Source of the DNA: Euphorbia lathyris
Taxonomy: Eukaryota > Streptophyta > Magnoliopsida > Malpighiales > Euphorbiaceae
DNA length: 64,000 nucleotides
Reading direction: 5' to 3'
NCBI RefSeq assembly: GCF_963576675.1
Contig: NC_088914.1
Location: 14,239,001 to 14,303,000 of the forward strand
The translations under genes were made by a program, and so were the position numbers. Shown in pieces: positions 12,431 through 23,800 of the stretch (position 1 is its first letter; each line of letters starts with the position of its first letter). The notes under the pieces are model-generated. The model had not been told where the DNA came from. It worked only from the letters and a program-made list of their open reading frames with translations, and did no database searches.

Positions 12431-13845
12431 ACATAATTGTCCCCTCTATACGAGGATAAGGTTGTTAATTTCTAACTCTATTGATGGAGATAACTCATTC
12501 AATATAATTATTATTTTTGTTATTATTATATCATATATAATTATATGTGAAATATATAGATGACTTAACACGATTTTAATTAGCACTCCAATTGAGAGTT
12601 TTTTTTTTAACTATTTCTCTATTTTTTTTCTTAATTATGGTGAGACACTAATTTTTATTTAACTCATAATGCTATTCTTTTACTATTTATTATTATTATT
12701 ATAAAATAAAACATATAGAGGTGGCAATTATATATACAACCCACCAACATGATTAAACAAAACATATTTGGATTGAAAACAAAATTTATACAAATTTTTA
12801 AGTTGGGTTAAGATTAGTTTCCTAACTCGGATATTTAATATTATAATAATGTTTTCTCATATTTTTACGTATTGTCTCAATCAATAAAAATAATAAAGCT
12901 ACGATTATCATCAGAAATAATAAAATTAAACGTTACCTTTTAAACACATTACATAAATTTGACATAATATTAACAGATTAAATGTTTATTGAATCGATCT
13001 TAATCAAACTTTTAAATAATCAAAGTTAAATTGTCAATAATAAAAATGACATATTTAGAAATATGATTATATTGTCTATTTTCTAGTGTTACCAACCCTA
13101 ATTCGTTTGATTCATTTCATTTGACACTATCCAATAATTCCATTGTTACCAATCCCAATTTTGATTATGGTAAAATCATATGATAAGACAAGAAAGGAAT
13201 TATAATACAAAAATGAATCTCTTCTTTAAACCACCCAACAACACGATTTATTGGATTATTGTTTTATTAAAAAACATATCTAGATTGAAAACAAAATTGA
13301 CACAAATTTTTAAGTTTGGTTAAGATTAGTTTCCTAATTTGAATATTTAATTTTATTATAATGTTTTCTTCTGTTTTTACTTATTGTCTTAATCAATAAA
13401 GATAATACAATTATAAAAAAAAAGATAATACAATTATGATTATCACCAGAATTAATAAAATTAAACCTAACTTACGTAAATCCAACATAATATTAACATA
13501 TTAAATATTTATTAAGTCGATTTTAAATCAAACTTTTGAATTCAAAGTTAAATTGTTATTAATAAAACTGATATATTTAGAAATATTATTATATCGTCTA
13601 TACTTTTTTAGTGTTACCAACCCCAATTCATTTGATTCATTTCATTTGATGCTAATCCGACAATTTCACTGTTACCAACTCTGACTCTGATTATGGTAAA
13701 AACCACATGATAAGGTAAGAAAGAAACCATGGTATAAAAATGCATCTCTGCTAAAAACCACCCAACAACACGATATGAAATCGACACAATTTATTAGGTT
13801 AGTGTTTTATTAAACAAAACATAGTTGGATTGAAAACAAAATTCG

Positions 13846-14028
13846 TGTTAGCAACTATGACACACCAGATTATTTCCCTTTTTTGTTATGCTGTTGACAG
13901 CATGTAACAACTTGTAACAACTTTTAGTTTCCTTACTTTCTGTATAAATAGCTCCTCAATGAGTCATTCTCTATAATCTTTTCAGTTACACTAGTTGAAA
14001 TCAATAAGATTCATTCCACATTTCCACA
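13846..14028 (+). repeat. 5' LTR of the copia element
   Basis: 183 bp, starting TGTTAGCAAC and ending TTTCCACA, with TATAAATA at 13943-13950 as the likely core promoter. It has an extra 10-bp copy of TGTAACAACT relative to the 3' LTR. Confidence 0.9.
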
Positions 14029-14135
14029 TGGTATCAGAGCTTCACTAAATCTATTGAGAATCGATTGTTACAATGTAGCAAAGAAGACGAGCAAATGAAA
14101 TCAACACTGGAGATCCGTTTGCAGAGGAAGTCGAG

Positions 14136-17100
14136 ATGACGAATGATAATGTGAATCCTTTCGGGATCCAGACAACTCCATCTTTTTCCTCCACAGAGAA
14201 TCCAAGTCTTGTGATCATCAATATTCAACTTACCAGCACAAACTACTTGTCATGGAGTAGTGCTATGATTCGAGTATTAACTGCCAAAGAAATGCTTAGA
14301 TTCATCCTCGATGATGAAGAAATACTGCCTGCAGGAACTCCAGCATTTCGAAAATGGAAGAAATACGACTGCCTTATCTCTTCTTGGATCGTCAATACAG
14401 TCTCAAAGGAAGATCGATTATTACAATTTCTTATGGGCTTAAACGATCAATATGATCATATTAGAGGCCAGATTTTGTTAATGGATCCTTTACCAGATAT
14501 TAGTAAAGCTTTTTCTATGATACTCAGAATTGAGAAGCAAAATGAAGTTTCATGTGATCAAAATGTTGAGATTGCCAGTTTTAGCAAGGCTCCACCATTG
14601 AAGAAATTTGACAACAAAGATAAGTCTAAGGTTAAAAAGGACAATGAAGATTAATTTTGTGATCATTGCAACTATTCTGGACACACTAAAGCTACTTGTT
14701 TCAAGCTCATAGGTTATCCGGAGTGGTGGAAAGATCCAAAGGGCAAAAACAAAAGAGCTTCAAGAAAATGAGCTAGAGCAAATGCAGTTTCCACAGGATA
14801 TAATCCTAGTGAAAATATTGATTCTGATGATGACTTCAATCCTCGAGATATGAAGAAAATGGTGCATGAAATGTATGAAATGATAAAAGGGAAGAATATT
14901 GCCTCTAGCAGTTTAGAATCCCCTTTACATGACTTGAACACTTTTGCAGGTTTTTCTGGTTTTTCAGGAAATGTGAAATTGATCACAGATTTTGAAGCTT
15001 CTTCTACAAATTACTGGATTGTGGATAGTGGAGCAACCACACATATATGTTCAAGTGCAAACTGGATTACTGAACTAACCCCTTTGTCACAATGTTAGTC
15101 AGTTTCACTTCCTGCTAGTTCTTCTCAGATTGTGAAACACACAGGCACAGTACATTGCATCCTCATTTGACACTTACAAATGTCTTGTACTTACCTGGTT
15201 TCAAGTACAATTTGTTATCTGTAGGTCAATTACTCAAACAAACTAGGATTGAGATATCCTTTTCTACAAATTTCTGCTATTTGCATCTCATTTCTTCTCA
15301 CCAGTTGATAGCTGTAGCCTGGTTGATGGATGGTCTGTACTTACTTGACAGGTCCTCATTTTCTCCTTCTGTACTTGCAAGAGTTCAGAAATGCAACCTA
15401 ACCACCAATAATCCCACTACCACAGCATATATTTGGCATCTCAGGCTGGGCCATGCCTCCTTTGATGCTCTCAGTCACATAGAGCCTATTGACATTGTTT
15501 GTAGCTCAGCAGATTGTAAAACCTGCCCCATTGCCAAGATGCACATATTTTCTTTTCACCACAGTGAGATTAAGACTGCATGCATCTTCCAATTGTTATA
15601 TGTAGATGTCTAGGGCCCTTATCAGGTGCCTTCTCATACTGGTGCTCGTTTTTTTCTCACTTTGCTGGATGATTACAGCAGGGTTACTTGGATTGTTTTA
15701 TTGAAACCCAAAACTGAGGTGTTCAAAGCCCTTGAAACTTTCTTCAAAATTGCAGCTACACAGTTTCAAACACCAGTGCAGAAGTTGAGGAGTGACAATG
15801 GTGGTGAATTTGTTAATAAGACTTGTGCAGAACTTTTCAGGGCCAATGGCATTTTACACCAAACCACATGTTCTTATACCCCCACAGCAAAATGGCATAA
15901 TGGAGAGAAAACATAGGCACTTATTGGAAATCACTCGAGCTCTTATGTTTCATGCTGCATTACCTGTTACTTTTTGGGGAGAGGCTGTGTTGCTAGCTGC
16001 TTCTATTATTAATGTCTTACCAAGCCGCATTCTACACTGGGAAACACCACATCACAAATTTTATGGTACGAATGATTACAGTATCTATCACGTTTTTGGT
16101 TGCTTGTGTTATTATAAAGTTTTGCCTATGGTAGATAAGTTAGCACTAAAAGCTTTCAAAGGAATTTTCCTTGGTTTTACCCTAGGAAAGAAGGGCTATA
16201 AGATCTATGATCTTAATTCCAAACAGATTATCACCTCTCGAGATGTCATTTTTCATGAACATATTTTTCCTTTCAAAAAACTTTATCTGCACAATCTATA
16301 GAACCTATAGACCCTGTCATTTCTCCTCAATCTATAGAACCTATAGACCATGTCATTTCTCCTCCTTATTCAGACTCAACCCCTGTCATTTCTCTTGATG
16401 ACCAGTTCTCTACACCCATACTTCCTGACACAGTTTCTACTTCTCTTACTCCGGTTCAAGAACCACCTCACAGATCCACTAGAGTAAGCAAAGCTCCTTC
16501 TTGGTTCAAAGATTTTGCACTTCATAGTGCTTCCCCTTTTCCTCTAACCACTTTCTCTCCATCTCATAAGGCTTTTGTTCTGCAACTTACAAAACAGAAA
16601 AAACCGAAAAATTATCAAGAAGCTGCCTCTAATCCTACTTGGGTGCAGGCTATGAATGAAGAACTAGAAGCCATTGAACAAAATAACACATGGCTTTTAA
16701 CCACTTTACCACCAGGAAAGAAGCCATTACCCTCTAAGTGGGTTTTCAGGATCAAATACAAGCAGAATGGTGATGTTGATAGATATAAGGCTAGGCTTGT
16801 GGCTAAAGGGTTTACTCTGATATACGACATTGACTTTCATGAATCTTTTAGTCCTGTTGCCAGAACTGTGACTGTTAGATTGTATTTGTGTATTGCAGCT
16901 TGTAGGAATTGGGAGATACATCAAATAGATGTTAACAACTCCTATATTCACAGCACAATTGATGAAGAAATCTATTTGCTACCTCCTCAAGGATATACAA
17001 AAGCTTCTCCTGGCATGGTTTGTAAACTTGTCAAGAGCCTTTATGGCCTTAAACAGGCCGGCAGAGCTTGGCACAAAGAAATTTCTTCAAAATTGTTGTT

Positions 17101-18123
17101 GTATGGTTTCCATAGATCTGTCAATAATCATTGCCTTTTTATCAAAGCTAGCGAAGATGTTTTCCTGGCTCTTATCATCTACGTTGATGATATTCTAATT
17201 ACTGGCAATCATCCTTCTAGCATTACAGCAGTAAAAGAGTATTTGCATGATCTCTTCACCATAAAAGAACTTGGCCAAGTCAAGTATTTTTTAAGCATCG
17301 AAATAGCCAGATCTTCTGAAGGTCTCCTTTTATCTCAGGTTAAATACATTGTTGATATGCTCAAAGATACAAGCCTTAGTGAATCCACCCAGCATCTAGC
17401 CCTTTGCCATCTGGTGTCATTCTTACTGATCCAGGCACTTTGCTTTTTGAACCTGACAAGTACAGAAAACTGGTTGGCAAACTTCTCTATTTGGGGTTCT
17501 CCAGGCCTGATGTAGCCTACTCTATCCAACAATTAAGTCAATTAATGACCTCTCCTTGTGAGCATCATTTCAATGCAGGCTTACATGTTTTGCGATACTT
17601 GAAGGGAACTTTAGACTATGGTCTACTCTATTCATCCGATGCTTTCAATAATCTTTTAGCCTTTTGTGACTCTGAATGGGGCGGTTGTCAGAAAACTCGC
17701 AGATCACTCACAGGATACTGTATTTCCTATGGCTCCTCCATGATTTCCTGGAAGACTAAAAAGCAATATATTACAAGCAAATCTTCAGCAGAAGCTGAAT
17801 ATCGCAACATTGCTGCCACATGTTGTGAATTGAAATGGCTCTCAAATCTTCTAACGGACTTCCTGGTTGATTTGCAGTTTCCTATCACACTCTCATGTGA
17901 TAGTCAGTCATCTATCGCCATTGCTCGCAATCCCTTATTCCATGACAAAGTCAAGCATGTGGAGATTGATTGCCCATTTGCTAGACAATGTGTAGAGGAA
18001 GGTTTTATTGATCTTACTCATGTCTCTACTCATGAACAACTCGCGGACATTTTTACAAAACCACTCAGTCACAATCACATGCTTCCTGTTCTGTCCAAGA
18101 TGGCTCTTGTGCAACTCTTCTAA
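14136..18123 (+). pseudogene. Copia gag-pol polyprotein, disrupted
   Basis: Gag starts at the ATG at 14136. It lacks about 80-90 residues usually found between its two halves: SSWIVNTVSKE runs directly into DRLLQFLMGLND. A zinc knuckle C-x2-C-x4-H-x4-C lies at 14661-14700 after a stop at 14652. Protease WIVDSGATTHIC lies near 15015, the pre-integrase WHLRLGHA near 15432, and the integrase core at 15626-16000 (DDYSR, RSDNGGEF, ERKHR). RT is at 16643-17400 with YVDDILITGN, and RNase H at 17404-18123 (CDSEWGGC, ADIFTKPL). Stops at 14769, 15096 and 15611 and frameshifts near 15890 and 17400 make it non-functional. Confidence 0.9.
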
Positions 18124-18150
18124 GCTCCATCTTGAGAGAGGGTGGGGGGC

Positions 18151-18323
18151 TGTTAACAACTATGCCACACCAAATTATTTCCCTTTTCTGTTATGCTATT
18201 GACAGCCTGTAACAACTTTTAGTTTCCTTACTTTCTGTATAAATAGCTCCTCAATGAGTCATTCTCTGTAATCTTTTCAGTTACACTAGTTGAAATCAAT
18301 AAGATTCATTCCACATTTCCACA
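18151..18323 (+). repeat. 3' LTR of the copia element
   Basis: 173 bp, starting TGTTAACAAC directly after the polypurine tract and ending TTTCCACA before the ATTCG duplication. It differs from the 5' LTR at seven positions. Confidence 0.9.
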
Positions 18324-18930
18324 ATTCGCACAAATTTTTAAATTGGGTTGAGATTAATTTTCTATCTCGAAAGTAATTTGAATATTAACATTATTATAAT
18401 ATTTTCTCATATTTTACTTATCTCTTAAATTAATAAAGATACTAAAATTATAACTATGATCACATATAATAAAATTGAACGTGACTTATAAACAAATTAT
18501 ACAAATCCAACATAATATTAAGAGATTAAATGTTTACTAAATCCACTTCAACTCAAACTTTTGAATAAACCGAGTTAAAATGTTAATAAAAAAAATGACA
18601 TATATTTAAAAATATTATTATATCGTATCTATTTTTTAATGTTACCTATCCGAGTTACGTTTGATTCATTTCATTTAACACTAATCCAGTTTGATTCATT
18701 TCATTTGACACTAATCCGGGACACTAATCCGGTTTGATTCACTTCATTTGACACTAATTCGATAATCGGATGATTACCAACCCCAATCCTATTATGGTAA
18801 AACCATATGATAAGGTAAGAAAGTAACTATAGTTAACGTACAAAAATGCATTTGTGTAAATGTGCTTCTCTTTGCAATTTTGCGTCCTTCATCGTCTTGG
18901 AGACACCTCATCCCTTCATATAACCTCTAG

Positions 18931-18985
18931 ATATAAAGGAATGAGAGACACCTCTCTCTCTCTCTCTCTTCTCTCTCTCTTTCTC
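18931..18985 (+). promoter_or_regulatory. Probable core promoter of the RCC1 gene
   Basis: ATATAAAG at 18931-18938 is a plausible TATA element. It is followed by a CT-rich stretch (18951-18985), common around plant transcription starts and in 5' leaders. The leader then appears to be spliced: TTTATCTGTAG ending at 19778 is a good acceptor, but I could not assign the donor. Confidence 0.4.
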
Positions 18986-19778
18986 ATTCACTCTTTCGAA
19001 AGAAAAAATAAAAATTCCAATCGTTTTATCTTTTCATCTCCTATAATTCTCTTCTAAATTGCCCAAATTTGCAACCTGTTCCTGTTTCTTTTACTGGTTT
19101 TAGATAACGGAGCTTCCTTTTGATCACACAACTCACTCTCTGTTCTCCAATTTGATCCAGATTTTGTGTTTTTCACCTGAGAAACCGTGAAATTCTCTTC
19201 AATTATTGGCAGATGCAGATGGGTTTTGTGCAATCATGGCCTTTTATGATGTGTAATCTTCGTATCTTAATTGTTTTTATCACGATCTATGACGATCATA
19301 ATGTGCAGATGAGATTATAAAGTTGTTAAACCATATTTTTTTTGTAATTCCTTTTCCTCTTTTTGTTATTCTCCTTTTGGGTTAGAATTTAGATTCTCTT
19401 TATCAACTGTAATTCGTAACCATTGATTCTGATTTTATGATCTGGGTATGATACAATTATAAATTTATGGGTATAGAGTGTTAATTAATCACAATCCCCT
19501 GTTTTTATGTTTCTGATTTTGCTTGTGTGGCGTGGGTCTCTTTTGATCGGGTCAATTTTATGTTGTGTGTTGTAATGAGTTTACGTGAACAGAAGTTTGG
19601 AAGGAATTCCTTGCTTTCTGTGGAATATCCTTCCATCTAAGAATAGTATTATTCTTTTCAAAGTTTTCTATTCAATTGTTCTTTTTCCCCTATGAGTTTG
19701 ATCAAGTATTGCCCTTAATTTACAAGTTCTTTAATCTGAATTTTCATTAATTGTAGTTTCAACTTGTTTTATCTGTAG

Positions 19779-19952
19779 GTTTGAGAGCTGAAGCTTGCTG
19801 AATAGCTCCCAATTGAAGGTAGACAGCATTGTAAATGATTGTAGAGTTGGATTGCAACATAGGGGAAACTAATGTATGTGTTGATTTTAACAGCAATTTG
19901 AATAACTTTCATTGGCCAAGTTTGGGCACTGCAATAATTTTGAGCAGTGCCC
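19779..19952 (+). promoter_or_regulatory. 5' leader exon with overlapping upstream ORF
   Basis: After the leader-intron acceptor at 19778, an ATG at 19835 opens a 53-codon frame that ends with TAA at 19994-19996, past and out of frame with the main ATG at 19953. If transcribed as inferred, this overlapping upstream ORF should reduce translation of the RCC1 protein unless ribosomes leak past its weak context (TAAATGA). Confidence 0.45.
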
Positions 19953-22027
19953 ATGGATGCCACAACAAGTGGAACCTCAAGTATACAATACCATAACTTA
20001 ACTGACCAGTCCATCAATGCCATTGTTGCTGCTCCCCCTGTGTCAACATTTCAACGAAATCAACGCCATTGTTTTGGCGAATCCACTCCTGGCGAGTTTC
20101 CCTTGGCTGCTAATCCATCCATTGTTCTTCATGTCTTAACTGCTTGTAATTTGGATCCTCAAGATCTTGCAAAACTAGAGGCATGTATTCTTCTGCTATG
20201 TACTGCAATTGTTTAGCTATTTTTTTCTTGCTAGAATCGATAATGCTGCTGATTTGATTTGTATTGTAATGTGGGTTATGGCAGGCAACATGTTCCTTCT
20301 TTAGGCAGCCTGCAAACTTTGCTCCGGATTATGAATTGTCCATTTCGGAGCTCGCAGCTCTTGATATGTGTGAAAAGAGAGCTATATTTAAGCCAATGAC
20401 ACCTGAGGAGCGGCTAGATTTGAAGCAAAGATGTGGGGGCTCTTGGAAGCTTGTCCTCAGGTTCTTGCTGGCTGGAGAAGCTTGTTGCAGGAGGGAGAAA
20501 TCCCAAGCAATAGCAGGACCTGGCCATAGTATTGCTGTGACATCAAAGGGATCAGTGTACTCCTTCGGCTCGAATAGTTCGGGACAACTTGGTCATGGCA
20601 CCACTGAAGAGGAATGGCGACCTCGACAAATCAGGTTGCGAATTCTGTGATCATTACTTAGACCGGATATTGTGAATGCAGGGATTGGAAAAGCGAAGGG
20701 TGATAATGGAACTTGACTATGTTGCAGATCTCTGCAAGGCATTCGAATTATCCAAGCAGCTGCGGGGCCTGGCAGGACAATGCTCATTAGTGATGCCGGA
20801 CAAGTTTATGCCTTTGGAAGGGACTCGTTCGGAGAAGCTGAGTATGCACTTCAGGGAGCCAAAATGGTTTCAACTCCACAGCTGGTTGAATCTTTGAAAA
20901 ACATTTATGTGGTTCAAGCTGCAATTGGGAATTTCTTCACAGCCGTCTTATCCAGAGAAGGCCGTGTTTACACATTTTCTTGGGGCAGTGATAGCAAACT
21001 TGGTCACCAAACCGAACCAACTGATGTAGAACCCCATCCTTTGTTGGGGGCACTTGAGAATATACCGGTGGTGCAAATTGCAGCCGGATACTGTTACCTT
21101 CTTGCTCTGGCTTGTCAACCGAGCGGCATGTGAGTTTCGTTATCTGTTTGTATGCCTATACATGAATGTGATAGTGTGGTGTTAACAATGGATGATGTTG
21201 CTAAACTATGTGATGTTCGTTTAATGTGTATCAGGTCGGTATACTCTGTTGGATGTGGATTGGGTGGGAAGCTGGGGCACGGGTCAAGAACCGATGAGAA
21301 GTATCCTCGACTGATAGAACAATTTCGGGTCTTAAACCTTCAACCTATGGTAGTTGCAGCTGGTGCCTGGCATGCTGCTGTGGTAGGGCAGGATGGTCGG
21401 GTTTGCACATGGGGTTGGGGACGTTATGGGTGCTTAGGTCATGGGAACGAAGACTGTGAGTCGGTTCCTAAGGTGGTTGAAGCATTGAGCAATGTCAAAG
21501 CTATTCATGTTGCTACTGGGGATTACACAACATTTGTGGTATCCAATGATGGCGATGTATACTCATTCGGTTGTGGCGAATCTGCTAGTCTCGGACATAA
21601 TGCTGCTGCTGTTGATGATGATGGACAGGTACAAATGGTTCCGTAGAATGCAATTTAATATGTTTTCTGAATTCATAATTTCCTTTACCATGAGATTTCC
21701 GCCCTTCGTTGATATATCGAAATAATCTCGCGCATTAGTAAATACTGTCATTCTATAGTCTAAATTCGATGTTTCTTCTTATAGGGAAATGTGCATACCA
21801 ATGTGTTGAGCCCGGAACTCGTAACATCACTGAAGGAAGTGAATGAAAGAGTTGTGCAGATCAGCCTGACGAATTCCATATACTGGAATGCTCACACATT
21901 CGCTCTAACTGAATCCGGGAAATTGTATGCATTTGGTGCTGGAGATAAGGGGCAGCTGGGAATAGAACTAGTCAACAACCAAACCGAAAGAGGGAACCCA
22001 GAACGCGTCGACATTGATCTAAACTAG
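19953..22027 (+). CDS. RCC1-repeat protein with F-box-like N-terminus
   Basis: Five coding exons give about 538 residues: 19953-20180, 20285-20634, 20728-21129, 21235-21628 and 21785-22027 (stop TAG). All joins keep frame. The start ATG (CCATGGATG) opens MDATTSGTS. Residues ~50-85 hold an F-box-like segment (VLHVLTACNLDPQDLAKLEA). From about residue 150 come seven RCC1 blades, seen as VYSFGSNSSGQLGHG, VYAFGRDSFGEAEY, VYTFSWGSDSKLGH, VYSVGCGLGGKLGHG, VCTWGWGRYGCLGHG, VYSFGCGESASLGH and LYAFGAGDKGQLG. RCC1 folds are beta-propellers that bind proteins or chromatin; plant members act in varied processes and the role of this one is not evident from sequence. The first coding intron is GC-AG. It is the only apparently intact host gene here. 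Confidence 0.93.
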
Positions 22028-22260
22028 CTGCTAAAAAAACGGTTTCCTTTTCAATTCGTTGCCCTTAAATTGCACCCCTTTTAACTTAAATCAGCATCAG
22101 CATTAGCATTACAGTTTGCATTTGGTGTTGTCTAGATTTCCATGTACATAGAAGAACAGAAAAAATTTGTGAAGATTTTAATTTAAGCTTTTAGGTAGTA
22201 AGGTTCAAGCTCTAATATCAATATATATATATGTATACATAGTATATATATATGGTTGGA
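22028..22260 (+). other. 3' UTR region of the RCC1 gene
   Basis: Follows the TAG at 22027. It contains AT-rich sequence but no single obvious poly(A) signal. An alternating TA tract at about 22220-22252 marks the change to intergenic DNA. Confidence 0.4.
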
Positions 22261-22813
22261 GCTTTGGGGTCAAAGTTGTTAATAGTTGATACATTTGTTA
22301 ATTGTTAAGGTTCATCAATAACTTAATTATGCTGATTTGGATTCCTAATTCAAATCTTATAATATATCAATTAGGCTTTCTAACTCATGGATTAGCCTTT
22401 GAATTTTATATCATTACTTTAATTTTTTATCATAAAAGCTTCAAATTAAATGAGCATTTATTATAAAAAAAGCTTAAAGCTTTGTTTCGATTAGTAGCTT
22501 ATGTTTGTTTTAATTGTTGTGATTAGTTGTTCGTTGTCGTTAGTTGTTTGATATTAGCTTAATTATGATTAGCGTTCGATGAAATTGTGATGAACTATTG
22601 TTATTAGTATGTTTTAATTCTATTGTATATTATTGTTAGTTGTTTGATATTAGTTTATTTATATTAGTATTTGATAAAATTGTGATAAATCATTGTTGTT
22701 AGTACTAAATTTAAAATATTTAATATGTATATGCTTTAAATCAGCCAATTAATAAAATTATCAACAAATAAATTTATAATAGTAGGAATCTAAATTAAAA
22801 ATAACAAAAATAG
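22261..22813. other. AT-rich intergenic DNA
   Basis: Contains two similar TTAGTTGTTTGATATTAG blocks (near 22540 and 22635) but no identifiable transposon ends or genes. Confidence 0.45.
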
Positions 22814-22831
22814 TGAAAAGAACTGAATAAA

Positions 22832-22983
22832 AAAAAAAGGGCGGCCCGATCGCACTAAGGGTGTACTGGGGGCAAAGCTTTCTCCTGCCAATTTATTTGG
22901 CAAGAGGCCGCTCCTAAGACTCGAACCCGTGACTTCTTGGTCACACGACAATAACGTTTACCGTTGTGCCAAGGCTCGCCCTC
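22832..22983 (-). mobile_element. Au-like SINE
   Basis: The minus strand starts GGGCGAGCCTTGGCACAACG. It has a pol III A box (TTGGCACAACGG, complement of 22961-22972) and B box (GGGTTCGAGTC, complement of 22918-22928), then the body CTCTTGCCAAATAAATTGGC, and ends in a T/A run. This order resembles the widespread plant Au SINE family. Flanks are a perfect 18-bp duplication TGAAAAGAACTGAATAAA (22814-22831, 22984-23001), proof of target-primed insertion. Confidence 0.85.
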
Positions 22984-23001
22984 TGAAAAGAACTGAATAA
23001 A

Positions 23002-23800
23002 GAAGTAAAAAAATAAATAAATGTGAATATGGTTTTCTTTTGAAGTTTTAGTCTATATATATTTTTTATATGAACAAAATTGCCCTTAATTGTATATTAA
23101 AAAAAGCTGTCTATATATATCAATATTTTTATACTTATGTAGTCAAATTTGACTATTGACTGTAACAAATGATTAAAGAGTTATTGAAATATAATATAAT
23201 CGTAATGGAATGAAATGGAATAGTTCTATTATCATGGTTGGTTGATAAATTAAAAAAAATGATGGAATGTAATTACTATTAAATTATTTGTTTTGCTTAG
23301 TTACTTATAATCATAAAATTTTATTCGCACAATTAAAATTAACAAAAAATATGAAAACGTAAAAAATGAAAAAAAAATGCCGAAAACGGAAAACATGAAA
23401 AATGTGAAAAAATGCGATAAACAAAAAAAGAATTTGAAAAATAGAAATTTTTTGAGAAGGATCAGAATAGGAATTACCAATTTCTTTTAAACCGTGTGAA
23501 ATACTTTTAACTTGTTGATAATAGGTCTAGTCATGGTAGGTAGATGTAAATATTTGTTTGACTATAAATTTCATCATTATTCTATTAATTTGCTTTGTTA
23601 AATGTAAATAATGTGGTTATTAATTTGATTTTTGTTTATGACTGTGGTTATTAATTTGATTTTTATTTACTTTTGCATTTTTATAAAAATGTTTAATATT
23701 TAGAGGCGGCAATAATTCTTTTATAGCTTATTGATTGTGAGAGGGTGTATATGTATACCTAATGTTTGTGGAAGTAAATAATTTTAGATTTTTTTTAATA
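23002..23800. other. AT-rich intergenic DNA
   Basis: Includes an A-rich low-complexity tract at 23340-23450 of the same type as 44765-45000, and a GAATGGAATGAAATGGAA run near 23205. No gene or bounded element was recognised. Confidence 0.4.

Larger units (their letters stand above)
13846..18323 (+). mobile_element. Ty1/copia LTR retrotransposon
   Basis: A 4478-bp element flanked by a perfect 5-bp duplication ATTCG (13841-13845, 18324-18328). The 5' LTR is 183 bp (13846-14028) and the 3' LTR 173 bp (18151-18323), both TG...CA. The primer site TGGTATCAGAGC (14029-14040) fits initiator methionine tRNA. The polypurine tract is GAGAGAGGGTGGGGGGC (18134-18150). A TATA box lies in the LTR at 13943-13950. 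The LTRs differ by 7 substitutions plus one 10-bp tandem duplication, so insertion is fairly recent. The polyprotein is in copia order (protease, integrase, RT, RNase H) but disrupted. Confidence 0.95.
12740..18850. repeat. Tandem ~500-bp repeat, three units, split by copia
   Basis: Units begin near 12740, 13231 and 13759 with CCACCCAACAACACGAT-type sequence. They continue with the same order of blocks (TTTTTAAGTTGGGTTAAGATTAG, TTATTATAATGTTTTC, ATTCATTTCATTTGACACTA). Spacings are 491 and 528 bp. The third unit resumes at 18329 after the copia insertion. In its right part TTTGATTCATTTCATTTGAC is locally repeated (18660-18760). No coding content; class unknown. Confidence 0.6.

Noticed and set aside
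20676..20897. Overlapping ORF at the RCC1 intron 2/exon 3 junction
   Set aside because: A shadow frame; the RCC1 reading with acceptor at 20727 restores the conserved RSLQGIRIIQAAAG segment.
22832..22983. tRNA gene
   Set aside because: A and B boxes are present, but the body continues as a SINE and is flanked by an 18-bp target duplication; no tRNA cloverleaf forms.
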